Part shown: one piece after another, positions 22,219-32,820 of the stretch | Position numbering within the stretch: the first letter of the stretch is position 1 | Layout: each line of letters starts with the position of its first letter | Source of the DNA: Membranipora membranacea | Taxonomy: Eukaryota > Bryozoa > Gymnolaemata > Cheilostomatida > Membraniporidae | NCBI GenBank assembly: GCA_914767715.1 | Contig: OU612067.1 | Location: 31,902,162-31,966,161 of the forward strand | Reading direction: 5' to 3' | DNA: 64,000 bases | Translations under genes and position numbers: made by a program | Notes under the pieces: generated by a model | Database searches by the model: none | The model's input: the letters and a program-made list of their open reading frames with translations, nothing else | What the model was told of the DNA's origin: nothing

Positions 22219-22446
22219 GTGCCGTGGGATGAGAGAACACAACTCCGAGTAGTGAATAGCGGGCTATCTAATTAGCGCCATCAACCCATTCTTTTTTGGG
22301 GATGGTGAGATGGCGCAATCGGTTAGCGCGCTTGCTATTCACTGCCAGGCGATTAGTGCCGCAGGAGTTGTGGGTTCGAGTCCCACTGGGGGAGCTTTCA
22401 TTGTTGATTGTTCCAGCCTCCAGCACCCTCTGGTGTATACCTCTCC
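22219..22446 (+). mobile_element. tRNA-derived SINE, copy 2 (identical to copy 1)
   Basis: All 228 bases match copy 1 by eye, 404 bp downstream in the same orientation. The 176 bp between the copies include a short imperfect repeat (catggaaagacatg). Complete identity points to a recent duplication or gene conversion rather than two old insertions. Confidence 0.75.
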
Positions 22447-22666
22447 TCTCCTAAAATTCAAATTTCTATTTAGCCATGCTAATGTATTTCGCAAATCACT
22501 GGGATTGGCAGTGCAGTAAGAGCATAGCTCATCACAAATGAAATCAAATACCCACAACAAATACCGCACATAATTCTCATGCAAAAGCTTGATGTTATCT
22601 TTATTATTCATCTCAGCCAAAAATTAGCAATGCAAGCAAGATGCTCTGCAATAAAGTACACAATAA

Positions 22667-22807
22667 AGTTGTAGCTACACAGGGCGATTTTTACATCGAT
22701 TTGGGGTCACGAGTGGTTAATCGGTGGATCTGCGCGAGTGATTACTCGAGCTGAGTTGACATCGAACTTGTTGGTCTTTTGCCCGAGTGATCTGTATACC
22801 CACAGCT
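22667..22807 (+). mobile_element. Deletion derivative of the MADF-bearing Harbinger family
   Basis: 141 bp flanked by TAA on both sides (22664-22666, 22808-22810). The first ~125 bp match the left end of the element at 27411 (AGTTGTAGCTACACAGGGCG) and the last ~15 bp match its right end (TATACCCACAGCT). The internal deletion joins at a shared TCTG. Confidence 0.8.
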
Positions 22808-24377
22808 TAAGAGGCACACAATAAGAGGCAAACGCAATAAATAAAGAAAGCGACTTCAACAACAAGCAAACCAATCCTGAGCTGCTGTCAGCAACCATCA
22901 GAAAACACCACTTGAACAAATTGACAATGCAGTTGCAAATTCCTTGTCACCAATGAATTCATTATTTCAATGGGCTGTCACAACTATCCACACCAAAAAG
23001 TAATTTAGATACGATCACTTTGGATATTATTAGTAAGGCTCGAGAACATGGCTTCTCAATATTAAGACGCTGCCAAGCTGAAAGTCAATCTCTCAGCTAT
23101 TAAACAAGCAGATAAGACTTTCCTGGGAAAGCGGATTATTTTGCCACCTTCCAATGATATAAATGTCCAACTATCTGCTTAAAACATCAAGCAGTGTTGA
23201 CCCTGTGATCAAATATGCATGTCATCTCAGTCTGAACCGAGATGCTTTGACAGAAAGGCAAGTTGGGGTGTAATGTGTTGATATTCAAATTAAAGACTAG
23301 ATTCATTCAATCATGTCAAGAATGTTCATTACAAGCTACATCTTAAAAGCATTCTCGAATGCAAATTGGAATTTAGCCATATCAATTTCACATAAATGAC
23401 TTGAATAGGCAGCGCAGTGAGATCATAGCTTATCACAACTAGAATCTTATACCTGATCATTCATTAATAATATGACATAAATTATTGTAAGGCAACATTT
23501 AGCATTGTTTATATATTGTTCATCTCTGCCAACGAGCAAAATCTGAGTTTTTAGCTCACATTCTTAAATCCCCTGAGAAGCCTGAGTTGAACCCAAAAAT
23601 CTGAGTAACTCGGGCTAAACCTAAGTGATTGAGAGCCCTGGTAGTATTGTCTGTGATATGTAATAAATCAATCAAATCAATCAGGTGAAGACCAGACAAG
23701 GTAGGGGAGGGATTTTGTTTTGCAGCTTTATTTGAGTTAGAAATTTTCCAAATGCAGTCACCAATAGCTCCGCGGCCATATGCCATCAACAGCTTGAAGT
23801 CAATATGGTTAGTTGGGTATCCAGATGAATAACACTATGAAAGGTTTTTACTATGGTATCTACTGTCATGAGGATATTGCTCACTGTGTTAATGGCTGTG
23901 ATGCCATACAGAGAGCAAAGAGTTACAGGGGCCTTAGCCCATGATATTCAAAATTGTATTGTGCTAACCTAAATTATTAGCCATCCTTTTGTAAGCCTCT
24001 ATAAATATATAAATAAGCAATCACTACTAGTATGCCTACCTGTAAATATGAGAGCACTACATAGTAAATCATTTGATTGTATGACTAAACAGAGAGACAT
24101 TTCGACAACACAAACCATCACAAACCAGCACGATTATGAGATTATGTTGACTTAATCTTTTTTAAAAACAATTTTAATTAGCCACACAATTACATATTTT
24201 ATCATGGATAGCAACACATGATAACACTCTATGAGAAGAATGCTGTGTGTACAGCCTCTGCTTACAATTGATATTGAAGTCCAGTGGCGGCCTACCAAAA
24301 ATGTGGCTAGAAATGCAACTTCATTTACGAAATTGGATGGATAGATTCTAAGAGTGGAATCTAGGGTAGTTTTTTGA
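22808..24377. other. No gene recognised
   Basis: Contains a decayed relative of the 193-bp unit (about 23354-23530) and a short CAAT-rich string near 23662-23682 that may be a LINE tail. Nothing else supportable. Confidence 0.4.
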
Positions 24378-26330
24378 GGCGGTCGCAATGGTGATGATGT
24401 ACCTTACACAAAGTTGCACAATAGGCAGAAAATTGCCAAAAACGCTGCCAAAAATGGCCAAAATTGCTGTTTTTTTGAGATTTCAAAGGTCTGTCCTGTG
24501 CTCACCTTATGAGTTGGGCTACTCAAACTCTGCAATCAGATTCATATATACCTTGGTCAGTTTTTGATATAATATCAGTATGATATCTCAAATATTGAGT
24601 GAACGACCAACCTTATAAAAAGTGATAAACCCGCAATAAAGGGAAAGTGATCAAAAAATGATGATATGGTTTCAAAACATCCAAAACCTGAAAGAGCATG
24701 TCATAATTAGTGGATCTACAAGTTTACATGGGTCTGCTATCATAAATAGCTGAGATGTGGCCAACAACGGTTGCAATACCTTATATCACCTGTATATAAC
24801 TATCATTGAAACAACACTACTTTTTCAATTTTGCAGGCGCCTCAAAAACTGACTTCGACTGTTCGTATCGATCTGATTTTTTATGGTGGTTTTGTATTGA
24901 CTCAATTAGGGGTGGAACGACCTCTTGAGGTTGGAGTTGAATTTCGGATATTTGACCTCGGATTCAACCACAAACCGGATCGGATATGTGTTACGTCTGA
25001 TCCGCGATGATACGTTTTTAATCAACACTTACTTAGAATCATTTATCTCACTAAAAATGACAAGGAAAGAAGTATGATAGTCATTAATTTGTGGTTTAGA
25101 TTAGATAATGGAGTTTGGCTGAAAACACTCAGTGGTGATCAGTAGGCAATCAATACCTAGCTTATTTTCATAGCTATTGTTGCTGATTAAATTAATTTTG
25201 ATGGATGTGTTTTTCTGCTGATATTGAGAGAAGCATCTTTACTCAGATCGTTGTGAATAAGGACATAATTTTTGTCCAATGATGTTCCCTGTAACAAACT
25301 ATCTAGTTTAATGTACAAGGTTATCCTCTTCTTCAAAGTAGGAGGACAATTCCTATCCTAATCACAGCAGAGAGTTTGGGACATGTGAGCAGGGAGTTTG
25401 TTCAAACTCAGTGATTACAAACATCGGGGTTTGAGTGATCCTGGCAAATTGAGATCTTTGTACTCATTAAATGATACTTTCAAATAAACTGTTTGTGTGA
25501 TCCTTGCACCGTGGCTGTTTGAGTGATAAGTTGGTCCTTGTAAAGTATTATATCCAAGCAGATAGATACATGCGCATTTAAATTTGGGTAATGGTTCTCA
25601 GGGAAAAGACTGTTGACGCTGTTTACCCATGTATTCAATGACCTTAACTGTATATTATGGTGCAAAAGTACAGCTGCTTGGACTTAGCGTTTGTGCGCGT
25701 TATCCGGATCCGGATCCGATCTGAGGTTGAATTTATCGACTGATCCGATATCCGATCCGAGGTTGCCTAACCCTGATCCGTTCCACCCCTAGACTCAATC
25801 AATAACCAACAATTTTTTTTCAGCACTACGCACCTTTTTGATGATACTTGAAGGAGTTTTGCTTTTGCTTTACACGCTATATAACCTTATACAGACGATT
25901 TTATGATATTATAAAAGAAACCAAAGAATATGCACTATTTGAAAAACGACACGCTCAGAACATTAAAAACTGGTCTTATGCGATGGGAGGGTCAATACAC
26001 AGTCACCGTAAAAAAATCAGACCAATACGAACATTCGAAGCCTGTTTTTTAGTCAGCAGAATAATTGAAAAAGTAGTTTGGCTTTAATGATAGTTATACA
26101 CAGGTGATAAAAGGGGTATTGAAACCGTTGTTGGCCACATCTCGGCTTTTTATGATAGCGGACCCATGTAAAATTGTAGATCCACTTATTATGACATGCT
26201 CTTCCTGATTTAGGATGTTTTGAAACCAGTTCATAATTTTTTGATACGGTAGTGTTTTTGGCAATTAGCGGCCAATGGTGCAACTTGGTGTAAGGTACAA
26301 TATTACCATTGCGATCAGCATGAAAAACTG
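24378..26330. repeat. Foldback (long inverted repeat) element
   Basis: The arm at about 24378-24900 and the reverse complement of about 25990-26330 share long stretches: a region starting GTCGCAATGGT, one with GGTTTCAAAACATCC, one with TTATGATAGCGG/TATCATAAATAGC, and one with TGTATAACTATCATT. The left arm has roughly 190 extra bases (about 24455-24640). The spacer holds an hAT-type insertion. The minus-strand frame through the right arm (26053-26349) is open for 98 codons but I recognise no domain. Confidence 0.65.
24907..25791. mobile_element. 885-bp hAT-type non-autonomous element with 8-bp target duplication
   Basis: An exact 8-bp duplication (GACTCAAT at 24899-24906 and 25792-25799) flanks terminal inverted repeats TAGGGGTGGAACG / CGTTCCACCCCTA. 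Both features are typical of the hAT superfamily. Subterminal regions carry clustered GATCCG/CGGATC motifs in both orientations, which in hAT elements can be transposase-binding sites. No transposase frame is visible. The intact duplication shows insertion into an existing foldback repeat. Confidence 0.8.
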
Positions 26331-27410
26331 TACCAGAAACAACTGACAAACCTTATCCATCCAAAAGTGAAAATGGAAGTGATAAGATAGGAGGGGGCTG
26401 CCACCGGACTATTGCTAGCATAATGAATTACGCTGTGTTAAACACTTTCCAGCTCCTATCTCAATTTTTACTTATGAATCCCTATGCTCAGTACCAAGAT
26501 ATGCACATTTTTTGGTAACCTTAGATTGCAATTCAGTATTCATAGATCAGCTTCTTGCTATAATCTGTAATCAAAGAGAAACCCATGCATCCCAATTGAC
26601 AAGCCCTCGGGGCTAACCAAACCCATGACCTCCAACGCATACGCGCTGTGCGACTGACACTCTTAACATATGTCACCAACTCTTAAATCCATCTCATTTT
26701 TGATAGCACGCTTTCTGCATCAAACAATCGAAGCTAATAGAATATAATCTATTTTAACCACAATTTCTAAATTGAAAGATTCATACCCGTTTGAGTTGAC
26801 TAACTAAGCCATCACAAAATTACAAAGAAGATCTTTCCGAACCCACAGAGTCAGTATATTTTGGAGGCATGTGTCATGTGAGATTACAATAATAATAATA
26901 ATAGCCATTCACATCATGGTTGCACTGGCTTGCCATGCACTTCTAGTAGCTTGATTCAGGAGGCTCTACTGGTCGTGGAGCAAGTCAATTGAATAGTATA
27001 AAACTCAAACACTTTCTGGACCATCAGATGTTTCACAAAGGTGAAAAAACCTATATAAACATGAAATTACAACTAAACTACACATGAATAAAAATTTTGT
27101 TGAGAAATTTATCATTGAATAAGATGGGAAACCTATCAAGACCATTTGTGCCTAAGACTTATTTCCACATTTGATGTTTAGTGATGAGATTTCCTGCTAA
27201 ATTACTGAATTCGAATCCTTTAATTCATGATCAGATTCAGAATATTTTGTAAAATGTAGTATTAACAATTTAAAATCTTTGGTAATCACGGTATTAGACT
27301 ACCAGTAGCAGTTGATAATTGTACTTGTTGCATTTGGGACATAGGATTATTGTGCCTCATACATCGATTGAATTGAAAGCTTGTTATAGAAGAGGCTTTG
27401 TTTAGACAAA
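26331..27410. other. No gene recognised
   Basis: AT-rich, with a short (AAT)n run near 26887. No exon or repeat boundary that I can support. Confidence 0.4.
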
Positions 27411-28102
27411 AGTTGTAGCTACACTACACAGGGCGATTTTGACATCGATTTGGGGTCACGAGTGGTTAAACGGTGGATCTGCATGAGTGATTACTCGAGT
27501 TGAGTTGACATCGAACTTGTTGGTCTTTTGCCCGAGTGATCTGGACGATCCTCTATGCTGATTGGTTGTTGATTGCTTGCTTCAATAATTACGCGGTTAA
27601 ACACGTCATCTATCAAATCGTGACAGGCTATCAAAAATGGAGGAGTTGATAATATCTTTAGTAAAATCACATCCTCCTATTTATGATAAAAAAGACCATA
27701 ACTACAAAGATAGGAGTGGTGCTGTAGCGAAAATATGGAAGGTAATAGCTGTATCACTTGGAAATGGAAGCTGTCCTGACATGACATCCATAGTATAGCA
27801 TAGGAAAATCAATTTTACAGGAGACTGAAATTTTATTTGGTGAAGATTCAAAGTGACAAAGACCCGGATTTAATATGACATCTATATCCTGTCATTTGTT
27901 AATACGCCCATTAAATATCATTGGTCAATCGATTGAACTGAGGGAGTTCATTGTTCAATCTAGGCACCTGATTTATGACCCCACTATGACTCACTAGACC
28001 ATCGCGTACTAACTCATAGGCCTGGATAGCAGTGTGAGATCGGCTTAGCATGTCTAGACATGCCATCGGCCTTTGATTACATCGCTCTGTATACCCACAG
28101 CT
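27411..28102 (+). mobile_element. PIF/Harbinger-type element carrying a MADF-like frame (full copy 2)
   Basis: 692 bp, collinear with the reverse complement of 16042-16729 over its whole length. Its ends are AGTTGTAGCTAC and TATACCCACAGCT, flanked by AAA on both sides (27408-27410, 28103-28105), probably a decayed TWA duplication. It contains the MADF-like frame at 27637-27798. No transposase is visible. Confidence 0.75.
27637..27798 (+). CDS. MADF-like 53-codon frame inside Harbinger-type copy 2
   Basis: ATG at 27637, TAG at 27796-27798. Contains LVKSHPPIYDKKDHNYKD and IWKVIAVSLG, the N-terminal half of a MADF-like DNA-binding domain. It aligns without gaps with 16508-16347. A possible donor (AAG/GTAATAG) inside the frame suggests that the original exon was meant to be spliced to a second MADF exon, which this element lacks. 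Confidence 0.5.
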   Translation: MEELIISLVKSHPPIYDKKDHNYKDRSGAVAKIWKVIAVSLGNGSCPDMTSIV

Positions 28103-28105
28103 AAA

Positions 28106-28926
28106 GAGAGTATATCAAAGGCTAAAGTCTCTGGTGTATTGCGCAATCGTAGCACACATCGGGCATACTTTAAAAAAAACAGATATACATGTTACATTTT
28201 GCTTACATGCAACTTATAAAGATGCAGAAATCGGCATATCTGGACAGCCCTATTCTGAATAACCAAAAGAAATTTCGAAGTAATCGGATTATTGGAAGTA
28301 GGTGTGCGATACATTACTTTGTTAGTAACGGCTGTTTTTTGTAGATTTCTTTGAGAAATAATATTTTTTTAAATATTACTGTGGCTCATTGGTATAATAC
28401 ATAATTATATGTGGGTTTAGTTCACCCATGATAAATACACTCCCCTAGAGTGAAGTTCAAAGTTTGGTCAGGAGGAGATAATCACCAAAATCAGCCAACA
28501 CTTTTAATGAACTGAGGGTCACGGAAACATCATAATTTATTTAACTGCTTATAGAGCAAGAATTTATTGATCGAGCCTGACCACCAGATAGTGGGCTGAG
28601 GCATGACCCCTTTCCAGAAAAATTAATTAAAACCTCTATGGAGCAGTTATTTAGTCATGAATAGATAATTTATGCTAATCAATGGTTGAATAATTATTAT
28701 TGTCATTGTTACCTAGCTCTCTGTATAGTAGACAATGATCTGATGACTTTATAGTTGAGCCTGACTCTGAGAAAAATAAATCTAATTAAAAACCAAAATA
28801 ATGGTGTAAATAATGTCTGCATATTTTTGTCAATAGGATAATAGAGAGTTTGTAATGCATGGTGAACTATGACATGGAGGCGGGGCCTCAAAACAATCTG
28901 ACCATTCAGTTGGAGAGACAGGCACA
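28106..28926. other. No gene recognised
   Basis: Upstream region of the secreted-protein gene at 28990. AT-rich, no clear exon. Confidence 0.4.
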
Positions 28927-28937
28927 TATATAAATAG
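28927..28937 (+). promoter_or_regulatory. TATA box of the secreted-protein gene
   Basis: TATATAAATAG lies 53-63 bases before the ATG at 28990, leaving a short 5' leader of roughly 30 bases. The strand and spacing fit a TATA-driven promoter for the two-exon gene. Confidence 0.6.
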
Positions 28938-28989
28938 AGGATCGCTGGAATACGTGCATCATTTGGTTATCCCACTCTAGTAGAATATC

Positions 28990-29728
28990 ATGTACCTGTT
29001 CAATGTTCTGCTCATCTTTGGCGCAAACCTTGTAGTCATCGAGGGCGTAAGGGAAGTCCTGTCAACCTATTTTGGAAAAATTGAAAATGTGGCTAAAAGA
29101 GACCAAGGTTTAGGAGGCATTGGTTTACCAGCAGCTTGGGTAGTACGAGGTGAAGATGATGAAGGGGCGCCTGGCCGTGACAGGATAGGCCGTGACGTAA
29201 GACACCCACCTGCTGTCATTGTCTACAGAGAGGATAAGGGTAAGTCGTAAATAGAAAGAGCTGTTATTTTATAACATGATCAAATGATTACTGACAGTAT
29301 AGCTGCTTGATTTTCTATGGGTAGGTGACGAGCTGCCCCTCATAACTATCAACAATATATTTTACACTATCATACTATAATAATAATTATATCTTTTTCA
29401 TTCAAAGCATCTTTTAATTATTCCAATCCTGCCTAATTTATATCATTGTCAGAAGCCAAAATAAAATCACACTATCCAGCCAGCTGTCATAAGTGAGTAG
29501 ACAACTTACTATCATAGGACAATATCTCTTGCAGAAAAGAAAGAGGAAGAAGTGAAAGGTGATGCCAGCTTCAACAAAGTATTAGGACCAGCTGGCAGAG
29601 ACAGAGAAATAGGTCACAAGGAGCCTGTATTAATGGATACGAAAGTGAAACAATCGGATTCAGTGTCAGACAATAAGGATAAAGGGAAGTTTGAAGTTGA
29701 AACTGGTAGAGCCAGTGGTTACAATTAG
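28990..29728 (+). CDS. Secreted protein of unknown family, two exons, 147 residues
   Basis: Exon 1 (28990-29239) starts 53 bases after a TATA box and begins with a signal peptide (MYLFNVLLIFGANLVVIEG). The donor is AAGG/GTAAGT, the intron is 295 bp, and the acceptor is tctcttgcag. Exon 2 (29535-29728) ends in TAG. The mature part has a dibasic KR near residue 36 and a Gly/Arg/Asp-rich middle (GEDDEGAPGRDRIGRDVRH). The tail is Lys/Glu/Asp-rich and ends in KGKFEVETGRASGYN. There is no cysteine after the signal peptide, so it is probably unstructured or a processed precursor. Its tail resembles the partial exon at 161-327. I recognise no family; a peptide-hormone precursor or a matrix/biomineral-type acidic-basic protein are both possible. 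Confidence 0.7.
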
Positions 29729-30274
29729 ACAATTGTGTTTCTTTTAAGTTGTTATGAGGATGGATGTATTGGTAGAGTGAAATTTCATTCAGGGATTTAA
29801 TGGACACTATCTTTCTCTGTTGGGATTAATATTTATCATGTCTTTAATCTTTTTTTTTTATAAATTTTGTCCGCGACGAACAAGAAATCGTTTGTAAGAA
29901 TTATCTTCCCGAATCGCTATAGAATTCCCTCAATTGACTTTTAGGATAAATAGAGCTGTACCAACAAAATATAACGCAAGCAAATTCTGACAATCAACAC
30001 ACTGTCATTGTGCTATTGTACTATGCTATTCTACTATGCTATCGTACAATATCATATCCCTTTCACCCAACTTGCCAAGGAGTCTATGTTACCTCAATGG
30101 CCATGAATTGGGACTACTCAAATCCAACAATATTTGCATAGTGATTACCTTGCGCTCTAACGTAGATGGAAGGAGGATAAAAAAATACTGACAGGTAAGC
30201 AATCTGTAGCCAAAGTGCGGTCTTAGATCAGAGTTTTGGTCAGTGCTGGTGTCCTGGCTGGTGCACGCCCGTAT

Positions 30275-30475
30275 TTCTAGGGGAGGCAGGGAGGCCTTGC
30301 CTCCCTTAGAAAGCTGAATGGAGTGGTCCAAAAATGGTATAATTGTTTATTTTATGTCTGAATCAGGTCTTTTTTTTTAATTTCTATTTGCTAATTAAAT
30401 GCCTTAAAATTGCTTAGTAACAGCACCCCTCCTATTGATGCTTCTGACTAGCCTCGGAATTTTGCCTCCCCTACC
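30275..30475. mobile_element. Possible MITE with TAGGGGAGGC termini
   Basis: CTAGGGGAGGCA near 30275 and TGCCTCCCCTA near 30464 form an inverted pair. A related start (TTCTAGGGGAGGCAAAAG) occurs near 31326. I could not find a convincing target duplication, so the boundaries are tentative. Confidence 0.35.
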
Positions 30476-31713
30476 ATTTCTTTCTTAACGGCCTTGTTCT
30501 TCATCTCATTGTTGATAGCAGTAATTGATAGGCAGAGAATTCTTGCTCACATTTCCTGCCTCAGGCTGAGGTCATGAACCTGATCTGTCAGTTTCACTTC
30601 CTATAGAGTAAACAAGAGGCACGTCTGTTGAACACAATTAAAGATTCTCAATCATCAAAGGCTAAAAAATGTTGGAATATCATTTGAAATGATTCAACTG
30701 CCAATTTGAGTTAGTATGTCAAGGGCTGATGTCATTATTTCACCTAATTCGAATGCATCCCTTAAAAAGGACAATCTGTTTGGGAAAACTATTTGCCGAC
30801 CGGACCAGGTAATCACTCCGATATGTAGCCTAAATCTATAATCTTTGAGCTATACAGACTACATCACCTCAAATATCCAAGACCTGTAGCAATAGTAGCA
30901 ATTGATTACCCAGCGTCAATTTTCCGTAAACAAGTTTTTGATATATGCAAGTTTATCAAAGAATTCAATTCGGAAATTACCGATTTAATTAGATGAATAT
31001 TTGTGAGCGCTTGAAAGTCATTTTAAGATGAATAATGAGCTTGAGATGCGATTTATCCATCTTACACAATAAAGCCTATCTTCCAACCAGTCTGCAGCGA
31101 CTTATGACAGGTTTGGTGGATGTTTTGCGGAGAGAAAATGTGCTTGGCTGGTCTTCAAAGCATAATTTTAAATTTTATGGGACACTTTTTTGCTACTTTG
31201 TCCTACTTTATTAGCTTTATAATGTCTCACAGCCTTGGCATGAGCTTTTGAGAACTTGGCACTCCTCGAAGACTGGTACATGGAGCTGGGTATACAAACA
31301 ATAACTCTCGCAGGCCTGTAGTTCTAGGGGAGGCAAAAGAGGCACTACCTTCCCTAAAAAGCTAATTACAATAGCCTAAAACACTATAATTGAGTAATTC
31401 ATGTCAACATCATCTCTTCTCGGATTTCAATATCAACCAAAATCACCTGCTAAACCTCATCATCGTCAACAGTTGCGTGCTGATTAGCTACACCACCTCC
31501 TGCCCCTAATAAAGGATTTATTAACGGGATCAAACATAGGTGTGGGTATTCAGAACGTTTGAGAAAAGAGAAATGGAGTGGACATGTGTTTGAAGAGCAT
31601 CTCATGGGTACAATATACAATCGGATATGATGTGGCCTCACCGGCGTTGGTTGTTGTTCGGAATGTTCTGATATGTTTAGGCCTTGCTTGTGATGATGGT
31701 AGCTTAGTACTTT

Positions 31714-31985
31714 TTGATAAACAACAATAAAATTCTACATCAAAACCAATATATTGGCCAAAAATTTATTCTGCTTGGAGAATGTAATATTAATTGGAAT
31801 TCCTCATCAACCGAAAAAACACATTTAGAGCAGAGCTTTATGTCTGCAGGGCTATTACAGCAAGTTAATGGGATTTCATACATTAGCCATTTAGGGAGAG
31901 AAAGCTTATTGGACCATAACTATGTGAAAATTATATGTTGGTCTAAAAACATGATGGCTCTTCAAGAGAGTGGTTTTGGGTGCCA
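31714..31985 (+). mobile_element. LINE endonuclease-domain fragment
   Basis: The frame contains FILLGECNINWNSSSTEKTH, LLQQVNGISYISHLGRES and LLDHNYVKI. This follows the GDFN and LLDHIYV motifs of the APE-type endonuclease of CR1/L2-like LINEs. The conserved Asp of GDFN is Glu here and the end of the domain is lost where it runs into the inverted repeat arm. A dead fragment. Confidence 0.65.
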
Positions 31986-32678
31986 CCAGCCAAGCCACCA
32001 GCATTGACCAAAATTCTGAGCTAAGACCGCACTTTGGCTACAGATTGCTTACTAGTTGTCAGTATTTTGTTATCCTCCTACCATCTATGTTGGAGGGCAA
32101 GGAAATCACTACTGTTGGATTTGATCCCCCTTCAGTCAACTGCTGCTGGGTTATGTTGGGTAATTATGTTCGCTGTGTCGATCCTGAGAAGTCCCAATTC
32201 ATGGTCATTGTCACTTTGTCAAGCTGGGTGAAAGGGATATGATATTGTACAATAGCATATCTACAATCTCGTTGTTAACATGTGATTATATTTTAATCAA
32301 CCAAATCACATGTTAACAGAGTGTGTTGATTGTCAGCATTTGCTTCAGTTATTTTTTGTTGGTACAGCTCTATTTATCCTCAAAGTCAATGAAGGGAATT
32401 CTATAGCATTTTGGGAAGATAATTCTTACAAGCAGTTCCTTGTTCGTCGCGGACAGAATTTGTTGTGTGGTATGGCATTATATGTTTAATTTCCATCAAA
32501 AAATGATAACAAATATAACATGTTAATATCTAATCAGTTGTCTTACAACAATCTTCTTATTTTAGAGCGGTTGACAGGCTTTCATCTAAATACTGTTTTC
32601 TGGCAAATTATGTGATTTTTCATGGCATTGCATTTCAGTAGAGTTGGGAGAGCGTTCAAAACACAAAATGTGGTTAGG

Positions 32679-32820
32679 TATATCAATTATTTTCGGTGAT
32701 TAGTCAGAGAATACTCATAATAAGTGTGATCAGGGGTGGGCGGGACATCCTCTCTCCCACCCTCTCCTGATCACGCTAAATATGACTATTCTCTGGCTTA
32801 TCACCAAAGATAATTGATTA
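32679..32820. mobile_element. Near-palindromic MITE (about 142 bp)
   Basis: The left half (TATCAATTATTTTCGGTGAT, then TAGTCAGAGAATA, GTGATCAGG, GGGTGGG) is mirrored by the right half in reverse complement with about 80-85% match over roughly 65 bp per arm and almost no loop. A transcript would fold into a long imperfect hairpin. Confidence 0.65.

Larger units (their letters stand above)
21571..22595 (+). repeat. Tandemly duplicated 193-bp unit, second copy split by a SINE cluster
   Basis: The unit at 21571-21763 (starts ATTGCCTGGATTTATCCAG, ends with AAAAGTTTGATGTT) restarts at 21764. It breaks off after TTAACATTCC (21811) and resumes at about 22447 (TAAAATTCAAATTTC) through 22595. The intervening 635 bp contain both SINE copies. 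A more diverged third relative is visible at about 23354-23530. Confidence 0.7.
29868..32462. repeat. Inverted repeat, arms about 380-480 bp, 1.7 kb apart
   Basis: The left arm (about 29868-30250, starts TTTGTCCGCGACGAACAAG) is the reverse complement of the right arm (about 31980-32462, ends TCGTCGCGGACAGAATTTG). Shared blocks include the GGTACAGCTCTATTTATCC segment and one encoding LRPHFGYRLLT in both. The arms differ by substitutions and small indels, so they are old. The interior contains a LINE endonuclease piece and two short repeats with a TAGGGGAGGC motif (near 30275 and 31327). Confidence 0.65.

Noticed and set aside
26053-26349. 98-codon frame as an independent gene
   Set aside because: It lies in an arm of a foldback repeat, the other arm has a diverged and broken version, and no domain is visible.
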